Shown here one piece after another: positions 6,901-12,319 of a stretch of DNA of 13,627 nucleotides; the stretch's first letter is position 1, and every line of letters starts with the position of its first letter. The position numbers and the translations under genes were made by a program. This stretch comes from Candidatus Tayloriibacteriota bacterium (lineage in GTDB: Bacteria > Patescibacteriota > Minisyncoccia > Phycocordibacterales > PALSA-1337). The stretch spans positions 1 to 13,627 of the forward strand of contig PMZP01000076.1 in assembly GCA_003170325.1 (NCBI GenBank). Direction: 5' to 3'. Under the pieces are notes generated by a model that was not told where the DNA came from, made no database searches, and was given only the letters and a program-made list of their open reading frames with translations.

Positions 6901-7423
6901 CCGGACGTTTCCCCTTCGTGCTTCGCAGTCGGGGAAAGTCCCTCTGCCAAGTGGACTCGAACAAAATTCTCGGATAATCCACAAGACAATAAAAAAAGTG
7001 ACTGATGACATTATGAGTCTGCGATTCAATACGGCAATAAGTTCACTTATGATCGCCGTGAATGAGTTGGAAAAGGCGACAATTTCCCGGGAAGACTTCG
7101 AGGTCATTTTAAAGCTTCTTGCGCCTTTCGCGCCGCATGTCAGTGAAGAATTATGGGCTTCGCTCGGTCACAAAGAATCGATTCACGTGAGCGGATGGCC
7201 AGTCTACGATCCCAAGCTTTCGGCTGACGATGAAGCGACGATAATCGTCCAAATCAATGGCAAAGTCCGCGGCTCATTCAAGTCGAAGATCGGCTCGGAT
7301 AAAGGCGAGCTTGAGCGGATAGCCAAGGGATTACCCGAGACCAAAAAGTGGCTCGAAGGGAAGAAGATCGGGAGAGTGATCGTCGTTCCAGATCGCCTTG
7401 TGAATATCGTGTTGACAGATTAG
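3911..7423 (+). CDS. leuS: Leucyl-tRNA synthetase with serine-hydrolase and Nudix domains inserted in the editing domain
   Basis: Class I synthetase that charges tRNA-Leu. It has 1170 residues from the ATG at 3911, against about 860 in E. coli. The catalytic core has HVGH (H51-H54, the HIGH motif) and KMSKR (K932-R936, the KMSKS motif), with Cys clusters of zinc-binding type (CERCG near the N-terminal part, CENCG and CPKC before KMSKR). The CP1 editing domain starts after WIGRSEG (W232-G238) and keeps TTRPDT (T436-T441) and HDERD with D535 and D538, matching the E. coli editing residues D342 and D345. Two extra domains interrupt CP1: an alpha/beta hydrolase (about 248-431) and a Nudix domain (about 565-705). 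An anticodon-binding region and the usual C-terminal domain (VQINGKVRG onward) follow. A 56-bp hairpin falls in a linker (about 995-1014). The frame is unbroken. I chose 3911 over an in-frame TTG at 3875 because family similarity begins at MKKNVYDPAKIEPKWQ and the promoter lies between them. Confidence 0.96.
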   Translation: MKKNVYDPAKIEPKWQKKWAAKKLYKSKEDPKKDKFYVLDMFPYPSGEGLHVGHPKGYIATDVVSRFQRMNGRSVLHPMGFDAFGLPAENYALKTKTNPEIAVKKNVERYKKQLEILGFDYDWSREVNTTDPKYYKWTQWIFLQLLKKGLAYESYEPVNWCPTDKTVLANEDVENGRCERCGTPVEKKLMKQWVLKITDYADRLLKDLDAKDGNAKPLLDWPASIKELQRNWIGRSEGAEIDFRLTFAKNKTRFMILHGFEGGAKTDFHPWLKDVLEKHGQQVEVPELPNSYHPKEAEQVEYVLTNCKLDENTVIVAHSLGAVVAMKALMKLNKPISGLVIVASAVDPKFDKFYESRSFNKDFNWDYDYAAIKRLTGGKIAVLSDSREPKRAPYLKYLADKLSARLVETTSKEEHFCAIEEPEVLKAVTPSVKVFTTRPDTLFGVTYMVLAPEHPWVQVAMPHVENKAEVEAYIFKSSRETEIERTDATKEKTGVELKGVKAVNPANNEEVPVWIADYVLADYGTGAVMAVPAHDERDWAFAKKFGLLTRDVIAPTFGEPNPADEPVDGSAIMIFDRQKSLYACLHWHNPERYTIVTGAKKGSESYEETARRELKEEAGISDVKSWHRLGGKLFAHYYNQSKKEFKSASSMQFLAVIDSHDIGEHSREPHETFDLEWKTAAEMLDLFEKTIPKSRHIFEILGRAVLLLCGLGIDKTTDISKFDFVKDVPFLEPGILIDSGRFSGKASGTVMKEITESVGGKWVTKFKLRDWVFSRQRYWGEPIPVIQCENCGVVPVPEKDLPVELPKVKSYEPTGTGESPLVAVSNWVNVKCPKCRGPAKRETNTMPSWAGSSWYYLRYEDPKNTKAMVGPKNEKYWSPIDLYVGGAEHATRHLIYARFWHKFLYDIGVVSTIEPFIKLQHVGLIMGEDGRKMSKRFGNVVNPDEIVKTFGADTLRIYEMFMGPFDQQIAWSTESIVGARRFIEKVWRIAVSAPFWLRTFPLRASQSGKVPLPSGLEQNSRIIHKTIKKVTDDIMSLRFNTAISSLMIAVNELEKATISREDFEVILKLLAPFAPHVSEELWASLGHKESIHVSGWPVYDPKLSADDEATIIVQINGKVRGSFKSKIGSDKGELERIAKGLPETKKWLEGKKIGRVIVVPDRLVNIVLTD
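4655..5203 (+). other. RBBP9/YdeN-like serine hydrolase domain inserted in LeuRS
   Basis: Residues about 248-431 of LeuRS do not belong to the synthetase. They open with a beta strand and oxyanion-type turn (FMILHGFEGG), carry the nucleophile elbow AHSLG (S319), and end with a C-terminal histidine in KEEHF (H415). This order and spacing match the small alpha/beta hydrolases of the RBBP9/YdeN family (Ser hydrolase). The catalytic acid should lie in SDSREP: D385 is a candidate, but in the family the acid usually sits in a later Asp-Pro pair, which here reads E388-Pro, so the acid is uncertain. The synthetase sequence breaks off after EIDFRLTF and resumes with VKVFTTRPDT, exactly as expected for a clean insertion into a CP1 loop. 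The substrate is unknown. Boundaries are approximate. Confidence 0.85.
5603..6025 (+). other. Nudix hydrolase domain inserted in LeuRS
   Basis: Residues about 565-705 of LeuRS form a Nudix fold. The Nudix box is perfect: G598, five residues, E604, seven residues, R612-E613-L-K-E616-E617-A-G619-I620, giving all metal-binding glutamates. It is preceded by strands SAIMIFDR and SLYACLHW and followed by LGGKLFAHYY and the strand SMQFLAVID. The synthetase breaks off after the editing motif (HDERDWAFAKKFG) and resumes with EPGILIDSGRFSG before the RQRYWGEPIP motif. Nudix enzymes cleave nucleoside diphosphates linked to another group. A substrate cannot be read from the sequence. Possible roles (inference): housecleaning of adenylate or dinucleoside polyphosphate by-products of aminoacylation, or a structural role. 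Confidence 0.9.
6895..6950 (+). repeat. 56-bp imperfect hairpin within leuS coding sequence
   Basis: TTGGC (6895-6899) pairs with GCCAA (6946-6950), GGAC (6903-6906) with GTCC (6938-6941), and TTTCCCC (6908-6914) with GGGGAAA (6931-6937), leaving a 16-nt loop and a one-base bulge. It encodes a low-complexity linker (about residues 995-1014) between VWRIAV and IIHKTIKKV, a site where LeuRS proteins vary in length and sequence. It may be a small palindromic element like the larger one in mnmA, though sequence similarity between the two is weak. Confidence 0.55.
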
Positions 7424-7453
7424 TTGACAAATTATAAGTAATAATGGTAGGGT
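7424..7453 (+). promoter_or_regulatory. Possible upstream promoter in the leuS/sigma-like gap
   Basis: A perfect TTGACA (7424-7429) directly follows the leuS stop, with a second TTGACA at 7412-7417 inside the end of leuS. A weak -10, TAGGGT (7448-7453), lies 18 nt after the 7424 copy; TATAAG (7433-7438) lies 15 nt after the 7412 copy. If active it would give a leader of about 115 nt in front of the gene at 7577. Evidence is only partial because neither -10 is good. Confidence 0.35.
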
Positions 7454-7541
7454 ACTTGCATTGAGTGTAGACATATAGTAGAGATTTCAGGGATTTCCTG
7501 GAGACAATCGCGGAGATATCCACACACGGTTGCAAAAATAG

Positions 7542-7570
7542 TTGACAGTATTACAAGCTGATGATACAAA
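7542..7570 (+). promoter_or_regulatory. Leaderless promoter of the sigma-region-4 gene
   Basis: Perfect TTGACA (7542-7547), a 17-nt spacer and TACAAA (7565-7570). The ATG begins at 7577, 6 nt after the hexamer, so the predicted start site coincides with the A of the start codon. No Shine-Dalgarno site is present. Confidence 0.65.
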
Positions 7571-7576
7571 TATCAC

Positions 7577-8635
7577 ATGGCCACCTCACCAATCTCATTC
7601 AAACCCAAACAGACTACGAAGAGGCTTCTCTCGTCTCTGCCTGATCGGGCTCGCGACGTCATCGTCCATCGCTATGGTCTCGGCAAGGAGACCAAGCGTA
7701 TGACCTTGGACGCCATCGGCAAGCTCTATGGCATCACCCGCGAGCGCGTCCGTCAGATCGAAGCTTACGCCCTTTCCATGGTGAGGAAGTCCGAAGAATA
7801 CAAGCAGGAGAAGGCGGCCTTCAGCGAGATCGAGAGCCTGCTCAATTCTCTGGGCGGTATCGTCGTCGAGGATGATTTTCTCGGACACATCTCCAAGGAC
7901 AAGAGCCTTCAGAATCACATCTTTTTCCTGCTGGTCGTCGGCGAGCCGTTCCGCAAGTTCAAGGAAGACGAGGAATTCCGCCATCGCTGGCATGTCAACG
8001 AAGAGCTGGCCAAGAAAGTCGAAGACGCTTTGCGTAAGCTCTACAACAATTTGAATAATCAGGACCTGCTTCCGGAGTCCGAGATCATTGACAAGTTTTT
8101 GACGCATCTGGAAGACGTTTCGGAGCGCTACAAGAACCAAGAGATCGTCCGCCGCTGGCTGGCCATATCCAAGGCAATCGGCAAAAATCCGCTGGGCGAC
8201 TGGGGTGTTGCCCAATCCCCGAATGTCAAGACCAAAGGCATGCGCGATTACGCCTTCCTAGTCATCAGGAAGCACGGCTCGCCCATCCATTTCCGCGAAG
8301 TCGCCAAACAGATCACCACCATGTTCAACAAGAAGGCGCACGTGGCGACTACCCACAATGAGCTCATCAAGGACCCCCGTTTCGTCCTAGTCGGGCGCGG
8401 TCTCTATGCTTTGGCCGAATGGGGCTATGCTCCGGGCGTGGTCCGCGACGTCATCCGCACTGTCTTGGAGAAGAACGGCCCGCTTTCCAAGGAGGAAGTC
8501 ATCGACAAGGTCATGAAGGAGCGTTACGTCAAGGAAAATACCATCGTCGTCAATCTGCAGAACCCCAAATATTTCCGCCGCGACAAGGACGGCAAATACC
8601 TGCCGGCTGTAGAAAAAGCCAAGGTGGCGGCATAA
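7577..8635 (+). CDS. Sigma-70 region 4-like / HARE-HTH DNA-binding protein
   Basis: A 352-residue protein that appears to be a transcription factor rather than a full sigma factor. Residues about 14-72 resemble sigma-70 region 4: LPDRARDVIVHRYGLG, then the helix-turn-helix DAIGKLYGITRERVRQIE that in sigma factors reads the -35 element. No region 2 (-10 recognition and core binding) is present. A mostly helical, charged middle (75-215) has no motif I know. Residues about 222-285 (from MRDYAFLVIRKHGSPIHFREVAKQI to RGLYALAEWG) look like a HARE-HTH winged helix, the fold of the RNA polymerase delta subunit and some restriction-linked proteins. A second winged-helix-like unit follows (287-345, GPLSKEEVIDKVM). 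Codons are notably C-ending compared with the next gene, suggesting strong expression. It may tune transcription as an RNA-polymerase-associated factor (inference). No neighbour specifies its target. Confidence 0.85.
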   Translation: MATSPISFKPKQTTKRLLSSLPDRARDVIVHRYGLGKETKRMTLDAIGKLYGITRERVRQIEAYALSMVRKSEEYKQEKAAFSEIESLLNSLGGIVVEDDFLGHISKDKSLQNHIFFLLVVGEPFRKFKEDEEFRHRWHVNEELAKKVEDALRKLYNNLNNQDLLPESEIIDKFLTHLEDVSERYKNQEIVRRWLAISKAIGKNPLGDWGVAQSPNVKTKGMRDYAFLVIRKHGSPIHFREVAKQITTMFNKKAHVATTHNELIKDPRFVLVGRGLYALAEWGYAPGVVRDVIRTVLEKNGPLSKEEVIDKVMKERYVKENTIVVNLQNPKYFRRDKDGKYLPAVEKAKVAA

Positions 8636-8680
8636 GCATGTATTGGGTATATTCACTCCGCTCATATATCGTCTTCGCTC

Positions 8681-8712
8681 GAATCTCAAAAATGCGAGCA
8701 TTTACGAGATTC
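8681..8712. repeat. 32-bp dyad overlapping the -35 of the next gene
   Basis: Outer arms GAATCTC (8681-8687) and GAGATTC (8706-8712) and inner arms AAATGC (8690-8695) and GCATTT (8698-8703) share one centre at 8696.5, so 26 of 32 bases are symmetric. The right half covers the -35 hexamer TTTACG (8701-8706). There is no T tract after it, so it is not a standard terminator. Either a repressor operator or an mRNA 3'-end hairpin for the upstream gene (stop 45 nt earlier) would fit. Confidence 0.6.
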
Positions 8713-8729
8713 TCGCTTGACGCTATAAT
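8701..8729 (+). promoter_or_regulatory. Leaderless promoter of the 8736 membrane-protein gene
   Basis: TTTACG (8701-8706), a 17-nt spacer and consensus TATAAT (8724-8729). The ATG at 8736 follows 6 nt later, placing the predicted start site on the start codon. No Shine-Dalgarno site is present. The -35 lies in the right half of the dyad at 8681-8712. Confidence 0.7.
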
Positions 8730-8735
8730 ATACCC

Positions 8736-10013
8736 ATGCCTCTCAGTCAGACATTCGCCTATCTAGTGCAGGATTTCCAGACCAACCTGTTGCCGCAGTC
8801 GATCCAATTCGCTATCGCCTTGGCACCCATCATGCTGATGGTCCTTTTGGCCGTCATCTTTTGGGAACTTTGGGTAGATTATGTGCAGGGTAAAAATTTT
8901 CTTGGAATAAAATACACGGTGCTGGAATTGAAACTACCTAAGGATACATTTAAATCTCCATTGGCTATGGAATCAGTTCTGATTTCATTGCATAACACAT
9001 CAAATGGTAGCGAATACGCACAGTACTGGAAAGGAGAGACCCGACCGTGGTATTCGCTGGAATTGGTTTCGATAGAGGGCCAAATCAAGTTCTTCATTTG
9101 GACTGAAGATATACGCAAAGGCGGTTTGATGTCGGCTTTATATTCTCAATATCCTGGTATTGAAATCACAGAACGTGAAGATTATACGCGTTCCGTGCAC
9201 TATGATCCGAAGGAGATAAGAATTTGGGCGGCTGAATTCAAATTTACTAAACCAGATTATTACCCGATAAAAACATATGTCGACTATGGTCTGGATAAGG
9301 ATCCTAAAGAAGAATTTAAAATCGATCCGCTGTTACCGTTGATCGAGTTTCTTGGAAGTGTCGGACCAAATCAGCAGGTCTGGATCCAAATACCGATCCG
9401 AGCTCACATGGACGATCAAAAGGTGCCTGGACATTTATTCAAACATGCAGACTTATGGAAGGAGGGGGCTCAAAAAGAAATTGACAAGATCTTACTCATC
9501 AAGGATCGTAAGACTAAAGTCGCCGGTGAAATAAATCCCGACACTGGATATGCCAGAATTCCGACTATTTCAGATCCGGAGAAGGTCCTTGTCGAATCGA
9601 TCGGCCGCAGTATAAGCAAGCTGGCATTTGATTGCGGTATTCGGGCTTTATATATTGGCAAGAAGGATGTATTCAGTACGCCGTTCGGTGCGGGAGGTAT
9701 TATCGGCAATCTTAAGCAATTTACGACCGAAAATCTGAACGGAATAAAACAAAATAGCAAGAAGTGGCACCTTCGCTTAGGCGATCCTTGGCTAGATTAC
9801 AAAAATTATCGTCGCAATCGGTATAGCCGCATAGCCCTTATGGCTTACAAGCGCCGGTCGTATTTCTATGCGCCGTTCAAAGGTAAGATCATGGTCATGA
9901 ACACGGAAGAATTGGCCACGGTCTATCACTTCCCGGGCTCGGTGGCCCAGACGCCATCTCTCGAGCGCGTGCCTTCAAAGAAAGGACAGGCACCGAGCAA
10001 TCTTCCAGTATAA
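8736..10013 (+). CDS. Membrane-anchored protein of unknown function, CPR type
   Basis: A 425-residue protein with one clear membrane segment near the N terminus (about residues 24-45, FAIALAPIMLMVLLAVIFWEL) and a large soluble remainder. I recognise the general type from Candidate Phyla Radiation genomes, where similar proteins often sit near HerA/VirB4/TraG-type ATPase genes, but I cannot give a tested function. The end pattern MNTEELATVYHFPGSVAQTP followed by LERVPSKKGQAPSNLP is distinctive and resembles a segment found in such secretion- or pilus-linked ATPase systems (from memory, not checked). No ATPase motif is present here, so it would be an accessory or membrane component. No such ATPase gene follows in this window; an MltG-like gene does. 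Base composition is slightly more A/T-rich than the gene before it. The start at 8736 is set by the promoter 6 nt upstream. Confidence 0.75.
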   Translation: MPLSQTFAYLVQDFQTNLLPQSIQFAIALAPIMLMVLLAVIFWELWVDYVQGKNFLGIKYTVLELKLPKDTFKSPLAMESVLISLHNTSNGSEYAQYWKGETRPWYSLELVSIEGQIKFFIWTEDIRKGGLMSALYSQYPGIEITEREDYTRSVHYDPKEIRIWAAEFKFTKPDYYPIKTYVDYGLDKDPKEEFKIDPLLPLIEFLGSVGPNQQVWIQIPIRAHMDDQKVPGHLFKHADLWKEGAQKEIDKILLIKDRKTKVAGEINPDTGYARIPTISDPEKVLVESIGRSISKLAFDCGIRALYIGKKDVFSTPFGAGGIIGNLKQFTTENLNGIKQNSKKWHLRLGDPWLDYKNYRRNRYSRIALMAYKRRSYFYAPFKGKIMVMNTEELATVYHFPGSVAQTPSLERVPSKKGQAPSNLPV

Positions 10014-10014
10014 T
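10009..10014 (+). promoter_or_regulatory. -10 element of the mltG gene
   Basis: Consensus TATAAT (10009-10014) contains the TAA stop of the preceding gene and lies 20 nt before the ATG at 10035, predicting a leader of about 14 nt. The -35 region is poor. It may supplement read-through from the upstream gene. Confidence 0.45.
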
Positions 10015-10034
10015 ACAGATCTACGAATAGAAGC

Positions 10035-11024
10035 ATGGCGTACCGACTTATCACCATCATAAATCTACGGATACGCAGGCATTTCAAAACATATGCCTGC
10101 ATCGTCGCAACATTGGTGGTCGCGGCGCTCTTGTTCATTGTGTATTTTTCCATTGCTCCTTCCGGTTTCCCCGCCAAGGAGATCGTCACCCTGAAGAAGG
10201 GAACATATATGTCACAAGCTGCCGATATTCTGGCCAAGCAAGGAGTGATCAAGTCGCCTTTGCTATTCAAAGCATACGTGGTTCTCCTGACCGGGCATCG
10301 CCAAGTCCAGGCTGGCGATTATCTTTTTGATTCGCCACAATCGGCTCTACGCGTGGCTTATCGCGCCGCCTATGGCATACAAGGACTGCCTAAGATCAGA
10401 GTGACATTTTTTGAAGGCATGACCGTCAAAGATATGGGAACGATTTTGAAAAAAGCCATTCCGCAGTTCGACTTGCAGACATTCCTGGCTTTGGCTAAAC
10501 CTGAAGAGGGGTATCTTTTCCCGGATACTTATTTTTTTTACGAGAATACCACGCCTGCTGATGTTGTAAATCAACTACGCTCCACTTTCATCGACAAGAC
10601 CAAGCCTCTGCTTCTGGATATCCAAGCTTTCGGTAAATCAGCCTCGGATATCGTGACCATGGCCTCGATCGTCGAAAGGGAAGCGACTTCGACGACCGAT
10701 CGCCGGATCATCGCCGGCATCCTCTGGAAGCGCATTCGGAGCGGCATGCCCTTGCAGGTTGATCCGACTTTCTATTACATTCTTGGCAAAGATTCGGCCT
10801 CGCTGACGCTCTCCGATTTGGCCGTCGATTCGCCTTATAACCTATACAAGCACACCGGCTTGCCTCCAACGCCCATTGATAATCCGGGACTTAATGCCAT
10901 TCTAGACACTCTCCATCCGACGGCGACTAGCTATTTTTTCTATCTCTCGGACAAAAAGGGCCAGATGCATTACGCGGCGACTCTGGATGGACACACAGCC
11001 AATGCAAACAAATATATCGAATAA
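10035..11024 (+). CDS. mltG: MltG-like endolytic murein transglycosylase
   Basis: A 329-residue YceG/MltG-family protein, which in known members cleaves nascent glycan strands and ends peptidoglycan polymerisation at the inner membrane. It has a short positively charged cytoplasmic N terminus, one membrane segment (about residues 22-41, ACIVATLVVAALLFIVYFS), a LysM-like region (about 48-120) and the catalytic domain with family motifs EGYLFPDTY, SIVEREA (E214 aligns with the catalytic glutamate of E. coli MltG, E218), LQVDPT, SPYNLYKHTGLPPTPIDNPG and the C-terminal YAATLDGHTANANKYI. Length matches the family (E. coli 340). It overlaps the start of mnmA, so the two are probably co-transcribed and translationally coupled, although their functions are unrelated. 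Confidence 0.95.
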   Translation: MAYRLITIINLRIRRHFKTYACIVATLVVAALLFIVYFSIAPSGFPAKEIVTLKKGTYMSQAADILAKQGVIKSPLLFKAYVVLLTGHRQVQAGDYLFDSPQSALRVAYRAAYGIQGLPKIRVTFFEGMTVKDMGTILKKAIPQFDLQTFLALAKPEEGYLFPDTYFFYENTTPADVVNQLRSTFIDKTKPLLLDIQAFGKSASDIVTMASIVEREATSTTDRRIIAGILWKRIRSGMPLQVDPTFYYILGKDSASLTLSDLAVDSPYNLYKHTGLPPTPIDNPGLNAILDTLHPTATSYFFYLSDKKGQMHYAATLDGHTANANKYIE

Positions 11025-12249
11025 AGCCGTCTTCGTCGGCATGTCCGGCGGAGTTGATTCGTCCGTCTCGGCGGTCTTGTTAAAAAAGGCCGCCTGTAAT
11101 GTCACGGGTGTTTTCATCAAGGTCTGGCAGCCGGATTGGATCGAATGCAATTGGAAAGAAGAGCGGCTGGAAGCCATGAGAGCCGCCGCGCATTTGGACA
11201 TACCTTTTATCACGCTTGATCTGGAAAAGGAGTACAAGAACGGCGTGATTGAATACATGATCGCCGAATATAAGGCAGGACGCACTCCGAATCCAGACGT
11301 GATGTGCAACCGTGAAGTAAAATTTGGAGCGTTTTGGAAGTGGGCCAAATCACATGGCGCTGATTACATAGCCACTGGACATTATACACGGATTGATAGC
11401 GCCCGCGGAGGGATTCGTTTCGAGGAATGTCCGCAGACGATTTTCAGCAGAAAATCTTCGAGGATTAGGAAAAAGTTCTGCAGAACTTTTTCCGCGTTCC
11501 GAGAAGCGAAGTCCTCCGCGGGCGCAAATGCATTACGATTACTAATGGGCGTCGACTCGAATAAAGATCAGTCCTACTTTCTTTGGACGCTCAAACAAGA
11601 AGACCTTGAGCATGTTCTGTTTCCAGTCGGGCATCTGAATAAGCCTGAAGTCCGTAAACTGGCCAAAAGATTCAGGCTCCCGAATGCCGAGAAGAAGGAC
11701 AGTCAGGGTCTGTGCTTCATAGGTAAAGTAGACGTGAAGGAATTCTTGAAGCATTATATTAAGACTGAAATTGGCAAAGTCCTTGATGAAAGCGGCGAAA
11801 CTATCGGCAATCATCCCGGGGCATTTCTTTTCACTATCGGCGAGCGGCACGGATTCACGGTCGATAAGAAGCATAAGACGCCGAGTGACATGCCGTATTT
11901 CGTCATAGATAAAGATATAGATCAGAACACTATTATGGTTTCAAATAAGGATTCGGCTGATTCATTGCCGCAAGCCAAAACGCTGGTCAGAATATCGGAT
12001 GTGAATTGGATCCGAGGCGAGACGCCGGACATTGAACCGACAATGATTACGCCAGATCTAAGTCAACGCGGATTCCCATTCCAAGCCCGTAGCCGCTATC
12101 GCCAGGAATTACAATCCGTGAAGATTTCGAGTGCTTCAATATCGGAAGTCGAGATTGAATTCGAGAAGCCGCAAGATACCCTGACACCCGGACAATCTTT
12201 GGTCATTTACGATGGGGAAGAATGCCTAGGAGGAGGAGTCATTCAGTGA
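11002..12249 (+). CDS. mnmA: tRNA-specific 2-thiouridylase MnmA with a palindromic in-frame insertion
   Basis: Sulfur-transfer enzyme that forms 2-thiouridine at tRNA wobble position 34 of Lys, Glu and Gln tRNAs. Motifs: the ATP-pyrophosphatase loop GMSGGVDSS near the N terminus, nucleophile C102 in NPDVMCNREVKF, and C238 in DSQGLCFIG, which aligns with E. coli C199. The 39-residue shift between the two cysteines relative to E. coli is accounted for by an extra basic segment (about 133-175) encoded by a 127-bp palindromic element between TGHYTRI and LLMGVDSNKDQSYF. The protein has 415 residues against 368 in E. coli and ends normally in GGGVIQ at a TGA. The start at 11002 overlaps mltG by 23 nt; the ATG at 10987 is possible, but 11002 places C102 exactly as in E. 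coli. The catalytic domains are otherwise intact, so the enzyme is probably active (inference). Confidence 0.95.
   Translation: MQTNISNKAVFVGMSGGVDSSVSAVLLKKAACNVTGVFIKVWQPDWIECNWKEERLEAMRAAAHLDIPFITLDLEKEYKNGVIEYMIAEYKAGRTPNPDVMCNREVKFGAFWKWAKSHGADYIATGHYTRIDSARGGIRFEECPQTIFSRKSSRIRKKFCRTFSAFREAKSSAGANALRLLMGVDSNKDQSYFLWTLKQEDLEHVLFPVGHLNKPEVRKLAKRFRLPNAEKKDSQGLCFIGKVDVKEFLKHYIKTEIGKVLDESGETIGNHPGAFLFTIGERHGFTVDKKHKTPSDMPYFVIDKDIDQNTIMVSNKDSADSLPQAKTLVRISDVNWIRGETPDIEPTMITPDLSQRGFPFQARSRYRQELQSVKISSASISEVEIEFEKPQDTLTPGQSLVIYDGEECLGGGVIQ
11399..11525. repeat. 127-bp nested palindromic element inside mnmA
   Basis: Perfect 13-bp terminal inverted repeats, GCGCCCGCGGAGG (11399-11411) and CCTCCGCGGGCGC (11513-11525), bound the element. 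Inside, 11414-11430 and 11494-11510 pair imperfectly (e.g. TTCG and GGAA matched with CGAA and TTCC). Two smaller hairpins lie in the middle: GATTTTC-AGCA-GAAAATC (11439-11456) and a perfect 26-bp palindrome at 11468-11493 centred on CTGCAG. There is no transposase gene, and no flanking target duplication was identified. It is translated in frame as a basic, Ser/Arg/Lys-rich stretch. The overall form resembles Rickettsia palindromic elements, which likewise add 30-50 residues to host proteins. Confidence 0.85.
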
Positions 12250-12277
12250 GTATCGATCTAAGCGGATTAATGAGATG

Positions 12278-12286
12278 TGATATACT
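12278..12286 (+). promoter_or_regulatory. Extended -10 promoter of the ATP-cone/nuclease gene
   Basis: TGA followed by TATACT (12281-12286) gives an extended -10. The predicted start near 12293 leaves a leader of about 27 nt before the ATG at 12320. No -35 or Shine-Dalgarno site is convincing. The leader has a tandem AACGT repeat at about 12294-12303. Confidence 0.5.
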
Positions 12287-12319
12287 AATCAGAACGTAAC
12301 GTAGTTCACAGTACATCCC

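Noticed and set aside
11468..11493. Perfect palindrome with A and T runs read as an intrinsic terminator
   Set aside because: The T run is part of the symmetric stem rather than after it, it lies within an intact gene, and it is nested in a larger palindromic element.
12247..12249. UGA recoded as glycine or tryptophan, as in some CPR and mycoplasma lineages
   Set aside because: TGA ends mnmA exactly where the family ends (GGGVIQ), and none of the other genes contains an internal TGA.
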